A DNA stretch of 24,353 nt. Source: Ignavibacteria bacterium (GTDB lineage: Bacteria > Bacteroidota > Ignavibacteria > Tepidaquicellales > OLB5). The stretch spans positions 1 through 24,353 of the forward strand of contig JAUQWT010000376.1 of NCBI GenBank assembly GCA_030835005.1, in the 5' to 3' direction. A program made the position numbers and the translations under genes. Positions 6,167 through 14,271 of this stretch are shown here, in pieces (position 1 is the stretch's first letter; every line of letters begins with the position of its first letter). The notes below the pieces were generated by a model. The model did not search any database. It worked only from the letters and a program-made list of their open reading frames with translations, and had not been told where the DNA came from.

Positions 6167-6700
6167 TCAGGAAATAACTTTTTTGAACATTACTTTCCCG
6201 CTTTTCTGATTTTCAAGAACATTCGGCTTCATTTTGTCCCAGTTAGTGATTATTTCATTCTTATCATTTATAGACATTGTAAAAAGAAGGTCACCTTTTT
6301 TGTAAAGCTCAAATATATTTTCCGCTCCGTACTTATTGAAATAGAACTCAGCATTCTTTTCAGTAGCTTTAACATCTGCTTCAATTCTGGTCATTGTCTG
6401 GAAACCGTCAACTTGAATGATGGCTGTCAAGGTTCTGTCGTCAATAGCCTTTATGGTAATTACATAACTCCATGATTGAGAGCCAACACCCGTTGCATTC
6501 TTTACAGATTCTTCGAATGAGAACTGCCCCGCCCATGTCTTGACAACGGAGGTTTGATCCTGATTTCCGCCCTTAGTCTCTTCGGGCTTCACATTCTGAG
6601 TTGAACTTTGGTTCTCGGAGTTGATCTTCTGCTCCTGTTTTGAACAGGATGAAAAGAAGAACGCAGCTAAGACAACAAAAAGATATTTAATGTATTTCAT
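6167..6700 (-). CDS. Small lipoprotein, DUF5991-like
   Basis: This encodes 177 residues with lipobox FFSSC (Cys19), a polar linker rich in Gln/Asn/Glu (20-52), and a beta-rich domain at about 55-177. WAGQFSFEES, TAIIQVDGFQTMTRIEADV and KKGDLLFTMSINDKNEIITNW resemble a family of small Bacteroidota proteins I know as DUF5991; the match is from memory and moderately sure. It follows gltX by 16 nt and precedes the ECF sigma gene by 30 nt, so it is probably co-transcribed with both. An envelope role is likely from the lipobox. No catalytic motif is seen. Confidence 0.8.
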   Translation of the reverse strand: MKYIKYLFVVLAAFFFSSCSKQEQKINSENQSSTQNVKPEETKGGNQDQTSVVKTWAGQFSFEESVKNATGVGSQSWSYVITIKAIDDRTLTAIIQVDGFQTMTRIEADVKATEKNAEFYFNKYGAENIFELYKKGDLLFTMSINDKNEIITNWDKMKPNVLENQKSGKVMFKKVIS

Positions 6701-6716
6701 ATTTATGGCTAATTAA

Positions 6717-8153
6717 TTATTCAATTTCTTTAAGTCTCTTCAAAACTTCTTCTTTACCCAAAACGTACGCGATAAGGCCAAGCTCGGGGCCGTGTTCCTC
6801 TCCCGTTAAGGCAATCCTAACTGGCATAAAGAGGTTCTTCCCTTTCACGCCGGTTTCCTTCTGCACTTCGCTTAATACGGGCTTAAAGTTATCGGTTGTG
6901 ATCTCTAGCAGAGTTTCAATCTTTGAAATAAGTGCAGTAAAAACCTGATTTGATGTTTCTCTATTTACAATTTCCTTGTGCTCATCGCCAAGACTCACAG
7001 AACTGTAAAACACTTTTGCATGCTCTGGAGCTTCATCCAGCCTGTTAATGTAATTCCTGATTGCAAAGACGACCCGTTTTGTTTTGGCAAGATCAGATGT
7101 ATCAATTCCTCCTGCATTAAGGAAAGGTATCATAATCTCGGTTAATTTTTCCGCGTCATAGTTTTTGATATATTCGCCGTTCATCCAGTTAAGCTTATCA
7201 GTATTGAAAACTGCCCCGGCTGAATTAACTCTTTCAATGCTGAATAATTCTATCAGCTCGTCTTTTGAGAAAATTTCCTTCTCCTCGCCATCTCCCGGAT
7301 TCCACCCCAATAGCGCCATGAAATTTAGCAGTGCTTCCTTCAGGTAACCTTTTTTCAGATAGTCTTCTGTTGCAACATCACCCTGTCTTTTGCTTAGCTT
7401 TGTTTTATCGGGATTGAGTATCAGCGGCACGTGAGCCATTTGCGGTATTTCCCAACCAAAAGCATTGTACAGAATAATATGCTTCGGCACTGAAGTTAGC
7501 CACTCTTCCCCCCTGATGATATGCGAAATATTCATCAAATGATCATCAATTACATTGGCCAAATGATATGTTGGGAATCCGTCACTCTTCAAAAGCACCT
7601 GGTCATCAACAAGATTTGTATCTATCTTAACATTGCCGCGAATGAGGTCCGTAAACCTGATCTCGCTATCAATTGGTACTTTAAGTCTTATAACGTACGG
7701 TATTCCAGAGGCCAGTTTTTCTTTGACTTCGGTTTCGCTCAGATTCCTCGCGCGCCTGTCATACATTGTCTGCTTGCCCTGCATTTGCTGTACGCGGCGC
7801 ATTTCCTCAAGCTCTTCGGCTGATTCAAAAGCATAATAAGCATGTCCGCCGGTTAATAGCTCGTCGCAGTATTTCTTGTATATATCCAATCTCTGTGACT
7901 GGAAATACGAGCCAAAATCACCCCCAACATTCGGGCCTTCATCATAGTTCAAACCCATTTCATTAAGTATGTTGATGAGATTCTCAACTGCGCCTTCTAC
8001 TTTTCTTGATTGATCGGTATCTTCTATCCTCAAAATAAACTTTCCCCCGTGATGTCGGGCAAAAAGGTAATTGAACAGGGCAGTCCTGAAACTGCCGAGA
8101 TGTAAGTAACCCGTTGGTGACGGAGCAAAACGTACGCGTACTTCTTTATTCAT
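6717..8153 (-). CDS. gltX: Glutamate--tRNA ligase
   Basis: This is a 478-residue class I aminoacyl-tRNA synthetase that charges tRNA with glutamate in the cytoplasm. The HIGH motif appears as HLGS (18-21) within FAPSPTGYLHLGSFRTALFN, and the KMSKS motif as KLSKR (252-256) followed by QG, both typical of GltX. The C-terminal anticodon-binding domain covers about 330-478. The zinc-ribbon cysteines of the E. coli enzyme around residue 100 are absent, as in many bacterial GltX. Length is standard. It could be discriminating or could also charge tRNA-Gln; that cannot be decided here. It is first in a same-strand run with a lipoprotein and the ECF sigma gene. Confidence 0.97.
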   Translation of the reverse strand: MNKEVRVRFAPSPTGYLHLGSFRTALFNYLFARHHGGKFILRIEDTDQSRKVEGAVENLINILNEMGLNYDEGPNVGGDFGSYFQSQRLDIYKKYCDELLTGGHAYYAFESAEELEEMRRVQQMQGKQTMYDRRARNLSETEVKEKLASGIPYVIRLKVPIDSEIRFTDLIRGNVKIDTNLVDDQVLLKSDGFPTYHLANVIDDHLMNISHIIRGEEWLTSVPKHIILYNAFGWEIPQMAHVPLILNPDKTKLSKRQGDVATEDYLKKGYLKEALLNFMALLGWNPGDGEEKEIFSKDELIELFSIERVNSAGAVFNTDKLNWMNGEYIKNYDAEKLTEIMIPFLNAGGIDTSDLAKTKRVVFAIRNYINRLDEAPEHAKVFYSSVSLGDEHKEIVNRETSNQVFTALISKIETLLEITTDNFKPVLSEVQKETGVKGKNLFMPVRIALTGEEHGPELGLIAYVLGKEEVLKRLKEIE

Positions 8154-8260
8154 AGTGTATATAAATCCTTAACTTTTTCATTTAACTTGTTAAAAATAGT
8201 ATAAATATTGCAGGGATACAAATATCACAGTATTAAAACTTAAATAACAGGAAAATTACC

Positions 8261-9022
8261 ATGTCATTGAACCCAACAACCCGTTTTTCTGACCGCGTCG
8301 ATAACTACATCAAGTACCGTCCGCACTATCCCTCTGAAATTATTGACTATCTGAAATCAGAAAATATCCTGAAGGATGATTCCGTTATTGCAGATATTGG
8401 CTCCGGCACAGGCATATCAACAGAACTTTTTCTGAACAATGGAAATAAGGTTTACGGAGTTGAGCCAAATAAAGAAATGCGCGAAGCAGCCGAAAGGCTA
8501 CTTTCCGCTTACAATAGTTTTGTAAGTATAACCGGAACTGCAGAAGAGACGACTCTAAGCAATAATAGTATTGATTTGATTGTTGCCGGGCAGGCCTTCC
8601 ACTGGTTCAAAGTTGAAAAGACAAAAGCAGAATTCAGGAGAATACTAAAGACCAATGGGAATATTGTGCTTATGTGGAATGTTAAGAAAATGGGTACAAA
8701 TGAATTCATGAACGCATACGAAAAATTGTTGATCAAATATTGCCCGGAATTCCCTGAAGTAAGGCATGAAAAGATGAGCGACGACGAAATAATTAGCAGG
8801 TTTTTTGAAGGTAAGTCTAAATTAAAAATATTCGCCAATTATCAACTGCTTGATCTTGAAGGATTCAAGGGCAGGCTGCTTTCATCATCTTATGCCCCAA
8901 CTGAGGCTCACCTTAATTACGAACCAATGTTAGCCGAACTGGTAGTCATATTTGAAAGGTACAACGAAAACGGTATGATCAGGTTTGAGTATGATACAAA
9001 AATTTACACTGGAAAGCTCTGA
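8261..9022 (+). CDS. Class I SAM-dependent methyltransferase (Methyltransf_11 type)
   Basis: This encodes 253 residues. ATG 8261 has AGGAAA 9-14 nt upstream. Motif I is IADIGSGTG (43-51), and the acidic residue at the end of strand 2 is Glu68 in VYGVEPN. Motif IV is SIDLIVAGQAFHWF. The RFSDRVDNYIKYRPHYP opening and the FHWF motif are typical of the Crg1/TMT1-like branch of small-molecule methyltransferases. The substrate is unknown. It is transcribed divergently from gltX across a 107-nt gap and appears to be a single-gene unit. Confidence 0.92.
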   Translation: MSLNPTTRFSDRVDNYIKYRPHYPSEIIDYLKSENILKDDSVIADIGSGTGISTELFLNNGNKVYGVEPNKEMREAAERLLSAYNSFVSITGTAEETTLSNNSIDLIVAGQAFHWFKVEKTKAEFRRILKTNGNIVLMWNVKKMGTNEFMNAYEKLLIKYCPEFPEVRHEKMSDDEIISRFFEGKSKLKIFANYQLLDLEGFKGRLLSSSYAPTEAHLNYEPMLAELVVIFERYNENGMIRFEYDTKIYTGKL

Positions 9023-9051
9023 TAAGAGAAACATAAAGCCCCCAATTTTGT

Positions 9052-9059
9052 TATATTTG
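9052..9059 (+). promoter_or_regulatory. Possible -7 element TATATTTG
   Basis: TATATTTG matches the TAnnTTTG -7 box and lies 28 nt before ATG 9087. No clear TTTG -33 box is found at the right distance, so this is a half-supported promoter. Confidence 0.35.
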
Positions 9060-9086
9060 TAGCTGTTATAACTAAAGAAAGGAATT

Positions 9087-9944
9087 ATGTTTAAAAGAGC
9101 ACTATTTCCAACGTTTTTTGCTGTTTTTTCCCTGATTATTGCAATAAGCCTTTCATCATGTGATGCGGACACAATAATCAATAATGTAATAAGCAATGAG
9201 GTTTCTGCCAAGGACCGCCTTGCAGCAGCGATTACACAGGCCAAAACTGATCACGGAGATTCAACTAACCTTGTACTGATATTCGGAAAGAATGTTAATG
9301 CAGGCGGCAAAACGGAGCTATCCGCTCTCAGCGCAATAACCAATCCTGATTCGATAGGCGCATGGCTGTACCTGTTTAAGGCGCCAAGTGATACATCGCT
9401 TAGAATTTATACACCCAATCCGCTGCCAACAGCATCAGGCGTTATAGAGCTCACTTCCTTTTTTAATGTAAATACCATAATCGGTTTGATACAGGATACT
9501 TCTGCTCAGAACATTATCTCCGGGGCGCTGGATATTATCATAAACTCGAATGTTAAGATAACAACATCTACAGGAAATCTGTTAGACAGCCCGACAGGAC
9601 TTGACCTGGCAAATAATACAAATCCTGTTATTAAGTTCGATCAGAATTTTGCTCCGGACACCAGCTCACTTAACGGCAGTGCTTTCTTTTCAACCGGGTC
9701 GAATAAGAGCCGTAATATGATTCTTATTCCCGCTGCAGGCACATTGAATTTACCTGTTTACATTACACAGCTAACCGGATTCCCTGCTGATCTTTGGATT
9801 GTCAATTACAGCAAAACCAATGCAACGCTTCAGACTGAGAACCTGATATTGGGTACAGTTGTGGAGTCAAATCAGATAATGGGAATTCCTTTCCTTGGAT
9901 TAACGAGCAAAGTAATAAATATTTCAAAGTATGTAACTAATTAA
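9087..9944 (+). CDS. Lipoprotein of unknown function
   Basis: This encodes 285 residues; AAAGGA precedes ATG 9087. Signal peptide and lipobox SLSSC (Cys25) indicate a lipoprotein. The mature protein is Ser/Thr/Asn-rich and appears mainly beta-structured, with segments such as LAAAITQAKTDHGDSTNLVLIFGKNV and FPADLWIVNYSKTNATL. I do not recognise a family. The gene stands alone, with a bidirectional terminator 28 nt after its stop. An envelope or extracellular role is likely only on the basis of the signal. Confidence 0.8.
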   Translation: MFKRALFPTFFAVFSLIIAISLSSCDADTIINNVISNEVSAKDRLAAAITQAKTDHGDSTNLVLIFGKNVNAGGKTELSALSAITNPDSIGAWLYLFKAPSDTSLRIYTPNPLPTASGVIELTSFFNVNTIIGLIQDTSAQNIISGALDIIINSNVKITTSTGNLLDSPTGLDLANNTNPVIKFDQNFAPDTSSLNGSAFFSTGSNKSRNMILIPAAGTLNLPVYITQLTGFPADLWIVNYSKTNATLQTENLILGTVVESNQIMGIPFLGLTSKVINISKYVTN

Positions 9945-9971
9945 TATGTAAGAACTATTTCTTGAATTAAA

Positions 9972-9991
9972 AAAGGGGCAATTGCCCCTTT
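9972..9991. terminator. Bidirectional terminator between convergent genes
   Basis: AAAGGGGCAATTGCCCCTTT is a perfect 20-bp palindrome flanked by A runs on the left and T-rich sequence on the right. It can therefore stop transcription from both the 9087-9944 lipoprotein and the 10012-10725 gene. Confidence 0.85.
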
Positions 9992-10011
9992 CTTAATTTG
10001 CACAAACAGGC

Positions 10012-10725
10012 TCAAGGCTTTTCAAAAATTGCGTCTTCAACATGAATATTAATTTCGATCTTATCAATTATCCTATCCTGTATAACTTTATCATTTGATA
10101 ATTTTGTCTTGCTCTTCATAGCAAACATTACGCCTCCATTAGCCCGGTAATCTTCGGGAAAAACTTCCTGTGTAACCTCCTTCTTCTCAATATTGAATTT
10201 GGTTACCTGCTTATTTATGAGATAAGTATTAGCATCCAGGTAAAATAAAGTTTCTTTGCCGTTTATATCTGTCAGTTTGATCTTTACACTGCCTTTATCT
10301 TCACTATCAAGTAATTCAGCAGTGGAGCCTTTTTCCTTATAGTTTACAAGCTTTCCTTCCCACTGCCCGTCATCCCTTATATCGGCGAGGTCTTCTTTAT
10401 CCATTTTCTCAACTCCGGTGCTATCAACAAAAGGATTAAAGAACCAGCCACTATTTCCATTACAGGCCTGGATAAAATTCTTCCCGGCAATTTCAAGTTC
10501 AATCCTGATCTTATCCTTCCCTTTGACTATCAAGGTCGATGGAATATTTACTGTATCACTAATGTATCTTGATGTTATCCTGATGCTATTTATCCTGTTT
10601 ATGTTCTCAAGTCCCCCCATGGCTGCAATATGTTTATCAATAATTTCAGCGGCTGATTGAGAAAAGAGATTAACTGCAAAGAACTGAAAACAAACAAAAA
10701 TTATGATAAATAATGGATATTTCAT
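10012..10725 (-). CDS. Exported LolA/LolB-like (outer-membrane lipoprotein-sorting-like) protein
   Basis: This encodes 237 residues with a cleavable signal peptide (MKYPLFIIIFVCFQFFAVNLFSQ, cleavage after about 23) and no lipobox. The mature start AAEIIDKHIAAMGGLENINRINSI is the hallmark opening of a Bacteroidota family annotated as outer-membrane lipoprotein-sorting proteins. It is followed by a LolA-like curved beta-sheet pattern: LIVKGKDKIRIE, GWFFNPF, and KIKLTDINGKETLFYLDANTYLI. A role in binding or moving lipid or lipoproteins in the periplasm is inferred from that fold. It starts 35 nt after the M14 peptidase gene on the same strand and may be co-transcribed with it. Confidence 0.8.
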   Translation of the reverse strand: MKYPLFIIIFVCFQFFAVNLFSQSAAEIIDKHIAAMGGLENINRINSIRITSRYISDTVNIPSTLIVKGKDKIRIELEIAGKNFIQACNGNSGWFFNPFVDSTGVEKMDKEDLADIRDDGQWEGKLVNYKEKGSTAELLDSEDKGSVKIKLTDINGKETLFYLDANTYLINKQVTKFNIEKKEVTQEVFPEDYRANGGVMFAMKSKTKLSNDKVIQDRIIDKIEINIHVEDAIFEKP

Positions 10726-10760
10726 TAATTTATGAATAAGTATAAAAATTCTGATTCATA

Positions 10761-13169
10761 TTATTTGATCAGCAGCATTTTTTTTGAAGAAGAAAAATCG
10801 CTTGCAACAAGCGTGTAGAAATAAACTCCGCTGGAAAGTGAAGATGCGTCAAAATCATAATCATAGCTTCCGGCATTCAGATTCTCATTGACAGCCATTT
10901 TCACTTTTCTTCCAAGGATATCAAATATGCTAAGCTTAACAAATGAAGATTTCGGAATATCGAATTTTATCCTCGTTGCCGGGTTAAAAGGATTTGGATA
11001 GTTTTGGTATAATGCAAACTTCTTTGGTATTTCTGTACCATTTTGTGTTATACCTATTATGGAATCAGTATAATTAACAACCCTGAAATTATCGAAATAA
11101 AATCCGTCTCCCGGAACACCGGCGTCTGTAACATAATTGAATCTGAACCTGACTCTCTGCCCGACAAATGCGTTCAGATTAATCCTTTCGTAGATCCATG
11201 ACTGAACTCCATGGTAAGAAGGCTGCCCGCCGAGATTACTCGTGAATCTGCCGGAAAGATTTGTCCAGCTTGAGCCGAAATTCGTGCTGATCTGTATCCT
11301 GGCGTAGTCGAATCCAAGCTCAGTAGCCCATTTTGACATGAATTCAAGCCTTGGATTTGCTGCCCCAATTAGACTAATAGTATCGTTAAGCGTGAAGAAA
11401 TTATTGGTATTATCTTTTGAGTTTCCATACCTTGAATCTGCAAAAGAGTGCCCTTCAGACCAGTACCCCACAAATGTTGTGTCCCATTGAGTCTGACTTC
11501 CGCTTTTTGTCCATCTTGAAGTACCGTTTTCGGCATCATCTGAAAACAAAATGCCTGCACCGCCCACAATTACAGAAATTGTATCAAGAGAAGTCTCCAC
11601 ATTTTCCTGCTTAGTACTTACAATAAGCTTTATCTCATCCATGTACACAGCACTTCCGGAAAGCTTAAATGTGAATGGAGATGTATTATACTTTATCTGC
11701 CTTGCTGTAATGCTGCCATAATTAAGATTTGAATTTATGGATGCAATATTAGGATAAGAAGTTGTAATGCTTACAGTAACGTTATCAGAAGGTTTTGAAA
11801 GCCCCTTATTCCTGATACCAATCTGTAGCTTTAAGGTATCATTTGCCAGCACATTGCCGCTACCCTGAATATTGTAGTTCTGGAAACGTGCATATGCTCC
11901 GCCAACCCAGCTTAAATATTTATAGCTTGCCATCATTTTGTTTGCTTCGGGAATTATCTCTGACTGGTTTGGCCAAAAACCGCTGCCGCCTACTTCCGGA
12001 GTCCAGCAATATGTACCGTTTACTTTGTGCAGCCAGTCACGTGTTGTCCCGCTTGAATAATAATCAAGCATTTCTATTACTGTGCCGTAAGGAAAGTCAT
12101 TACCGGAAGCAAAGTCACCCGAAAAATCAGAATAAATTTCATATGCTAAAGCAGTATCAGTGTAACTCAAAGTATTCAGGTATCTGCCGGCAACTGAGTG
12201 AACTGAAAATCCGATTTTTGGTAATATGGAAGCACACAAAGTTTTTATAGCCTGTGTTTCCGGCTCCGAGCCTGCCGATGGACCACGGTAAGTATCACTG
12301 CTGGGCGTTCCGCTAGAGCCGTTGTTATTACCCCAGCCGTAATCATAATTCCGGTTCAGATCGACACCAAAGCTGCCGCCATTATTCCTCCTGTTTTTTC
12401 TCCATGACCCCCCGCCATTTGGATTCGTAGTCTGGTTATGAACATATCCGTCAGGATTCACCACAGGCACGAAGTAAATTTCCCTGTTGTTCACAAGATA
12501 AGTTGCCTCAGGGTCAATATTATAGTTTTCAAGCAGCCAGAACATAAAATACATTGTACCTGCCATTGATTGTGGCTCTCTTGCATGAGTCAGCGCTTCA
12601 AAATAAATTGCCGGCTCTGTTGCTGATTCATTCACATCAGGATTGTCAGATATTTTAACGCTCCAAATCGTTCTGCCTTCAGTCGAAGCCCCCCTGTTTT
12701 GCTTTGCCGTAATAAGATTGGGATACTGCAGACGCATTGAATCAAGTTTCTGAACAACCTCATTATAGGTATAATATCCTCCCATGCTGCCATAGCTGAA
12801 CGACATGACATTGTCACTTCGTTTTATTTCTTCACTTCTCTGCATTTCAATACTGCTTGGCAGCGGCCTGTTTTTATAATACTCATCCATATCTGGAATC
12901 TCGACAAAATATGGTATTCCGGTCCTATCCAGGCGGTTAAGCTCTTCGCTGTTTATAACAACTGAAATACCTTCTTTCAAACTTCCCTGGTAATGGTCAA
13001 GAGTAATATCGTTTTGCTGAAGAACACTTATATCTGCATTGGTATTGAGATGAATAATAACTTTGCTGTAAGTTAACCTGTTTCCATGCCCGTTTGAAAA
13101 GAAAATGAATTTTACGGTCAGGGCAAATAGTAAAAATGACAGAAGGCTTATTAAAACTCTAATTTTCAT
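10761..13169 (-). CDS. Secreted M14 zinc carboxypeptidase with type IX secretion sorting domain
   Basis: This is an 802-residue modular enzyme. A hydrophobic N-terminus (5-25) serves as export signal; residues about 30-110 look like a prodomain. The M14 catalytic domain spans about 130-425. Zinc ligands are His195 and Glu198 (THARE) and His324 (GFSVHS), substrate-binding residues lie in VDLNRNYDYGWG, and the catalytic Glu is 392 in CWTPEVG. All are present, so the enzyme should be active on peptide C-termini. Residues about 430-535 look like a CARDB/Ig-type module. Residues 540-700 form a MAM/immune-inhibitor-A-like beta-sandwich (FSDDAENGTSRW ... GDGFYFDNFRVV). Residues 717-802 are a type A T9SS C-terminal sorting domain (YQNYPNPFNPATRI ... 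GVYFYTLV), so it is exported by T9SS to the surface or medium. The T9SS machinery itself is not in this window. Confidence 0.95.
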   Translation of the reverse strand: MKIRVLISLLSFLLFALTVKFIFFSNGHGNRLTYSKVIIHLNTNADISVLQQNDITLDHYQGSLKEGISVVINSEELNRLDRTGIPYFVEIPDMDEYYKNRPLPSSIEMQRSEEIKRSDNVMSFSYGSMGGYYTYNEVVQKLDSMRLQYPNLITAKQNRGASTEGRTIWSVKISDNPDVNESATEPAIYFEALTHAREPQSMAGTMYFMFWLLENYNIDPEATYLVNNREIYFVPVVNPDGYVHNQTTNPNGGGSWRKNRRNNGGSFGVDLNRNYDYGWGNNNGSSGTPSSDTYRGPSAGSEPETQAIKTLCASILPKIGFSVHSVAGRYLNTLSYTDTALAYEIYSDFSGDFASGNDFPYGTVIEMLDYYSSGTTRDWLHKVNGTYCWTPEVGGSGFWPNQSEIIPEANKMMASYKYLSWVGGAYARFQNYNIQGSGNVLANDTLKLQIGIRNKGLSKPSDNVTVSITTSYPNIASINSNLNYGSITARQIKYNTSPFTFKLSGSAVYMDEIKLIVSTKQENVETSLDTISVIVGGAGILFSDDAENGTSRWTKSGSQTQWDTTFVGYWSEGHSFADSRYGNSKDNTNNFFTLNDTISLIGAANPRLEFMSKWATELGFDYARIQISTNFGSSWTNLSGRFTSNLGGQPSYHGVQSWIYERINLNAFVGQRVRFRFNYVTDAGVPGDGFYFDNFRVVNYTDSIIGITQNGTEIPKKFALYQNYPNPFNPATRIKFDIPKSSFVKLSIFDILGRKVKMAVNENLNAGSYDYDFDASSLSSGVYFYTLVASDFSSSKKMLLIK

Positions 13170-13272
13170 AATATTTTAGGTTTTTTCAATACTTTTTACA
13201 ATATAATTGAATATCAAATTAAAAAATAAGTAGATATTTTTGAAGTATGAGACTACAAAAAAATAGAATATT

Positions 13273-13734
13273 ATGAAAGAAATCAAAATCAAGATCAAGA
13301 AAGCTACTAAGGGAGATTTCCCAAGAGTTGTTGAACTCATCAAAGAGCTGGCTGAATACGAAAAGCTGGTTCCACCCGATGAGAAAGCGGTAAAAAGGCT
13401 GTATAAAGACGCATTTAAGAAGAAGCCCTTTATAAAAATGCTGGTCGCCAAACAGAAAAAGGAAATAGTTGGTTATGCCATATATTTTCATTCTTACTCT
13501 TCATTCCTTGCCAAAAATACATTTTTCCTGGAAGATATTTTTGTTACACAGAGCCTTCGGAATACCGGAATTGGCACAATGTTCTTCGAAAAACTTGTGA
13601 AGCTTGCTAACAAACAAAGATGCGGAAGAATGGAATGGAGCGTTAATGACTGGAACATCAACGCTATAGCATTCTACAAGAAAATAGGCGCTGTGCCGCT
13701 ATCGGACTGGATATACTACAGACTTACTTTTTGA
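13273..13734 (+). CDS. GNAT family N-acetyltransferase, SSAT-like
   Basis: This encodes 153 residues. The acetyl-CoA-binding motif A is RNTGIGTMFFEKLVKLA (about 112-128). The preceding strand FLEDIFVTQ and the later NINAIAFYKKIGA are standard GNAT features. The opening ATKGDFPRVVELIKELAEYE is characteristic of spermidine/spermine- and thialysine-acetyltransferase-like members. It probably acetylates a small amine in the cytoplasm; the substrate is not proven. A TATTTTTG element lies at 13235-13242. The stop TGA (13732-13734) overlaps the TTG start of the next gene in the string TTGA, which means the two genes are translationally coupled. Confidence 0.9.
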   Translation: MKEIKIKIKKATKGDFPRVVELIKELAEYEKLVPPDEKAVKRLYKDAFKKKPFIKMLVAKQKKEIVGYAIYFHSYSSFLAKNTFFLEDIFVTQSLRNTGIGTMFFEKLVKLANKQRCGRMEWSVNDWNINAIAFYKKIGAVPLSDWIYYRLTF

Positions 13735-14135
13735 GCAAAGAATATCTAATAGTGTTGTTTGACGGAGTATGTAATTTTTGTAACAGCTCCGTCAATTTTA
13801 TTATGTCCCGGGATAAGAATGACAGGTTCAAATTTGCCGCGCTTCAATCAAAGCCCGGCATTGAGCTGCAAAAGAAGTTGAACCTTGACCCAGATGATAT
13901 CAAATCCTTCATTCTGATCGATGGCAGGAAATTTTACAGAAAAACCACAGCTGCTTTAAAAGTTGGCTGGCATCTTGGATTCCCATACAATGTTTTCTAT
14001 CCAATGATCTTGATACCGCCATTCATACGCAATATTACATACAATGTGATTGCAAAATACCGTTACAAATGGTTTGGGAAGAAAGATGCATGCCGAATAC
14101 CAACTGCGGAAGAACAGGCGAAGTTTTTGCAGTAA
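13731..14135 (+). CDS. Thiol-disulfide oxidoreductase DCC family protein (DUF393)
   Basis: This encodes 134 residues. FDGVCNFC (Cys14 and Cys17) is the DCC-family signature, a thioredoxin-like CxxC site. The rest (FKFAALQSKPG, KSFILIDG, KTTAALKVGWHLGFPY, ACRIP) matches the normal length and order of the family. The TTG start overlaps the previous stop by 3 nt (TTGA), which supports it over a later start. The substrate is unknown and the family is mostly uncharacterised. It is co-transcribed with the GNAT gene. A 136-nt gap follows before the next CDS. Confidence 0.9.
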   Translation: MSKEYLIVLFDGVCNFCNSSVNFIMSRDKNDRFKFAALQSKPGIELQKKLNLDPDDIKSFILIDGRKFYRKTTAALKVGWHLGFPYNVFYPMILIPPFIRNITYNVIAKYRYKWFGKKDACRIPTAEEQAKFLQ

Positions 14136-14197
14136 GTAAATACTCTATATTACCATTCCAAATTGGGAACTTTAAAACTGCACATCATCCTTTTCTC

Positions 14198-14228
14198 TTT
14201 ATTTTACCGCCAAATTTTCATATATTTG
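14198..14228 (+). promoter_or_regulatory. Probable promoter for the GH2-like gene
   Basis: TTTA (14198-14201), 19 nt, then TATATTTG (14221-14228). This matches the TTTG-N19-TAnnTTTG consensus with one mismatch in the -33 box and lies 43 nt before the TTG start at 14272. Confidence 0.4.
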
Positions 14229-14271
14229 TAAAATTCAAATTAAAAATCCCCAATCTATCACCAGATTTGTA

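Noticed and set aside
11843..12250. Plus-strand ORF of 135 codons
   Set aside because: It is antisense to the M14 peptidase catalytic domain, which has all its active-site residues; the ORF has an unlikely composition.
13176..13491. Two minus-strand ORFs of about 90 codons
   Set aside because: They are antisense to the GNAT gene, have no ribosome binding site, and their composition is that of the reverse frame of a Lys-rich coding sequence.
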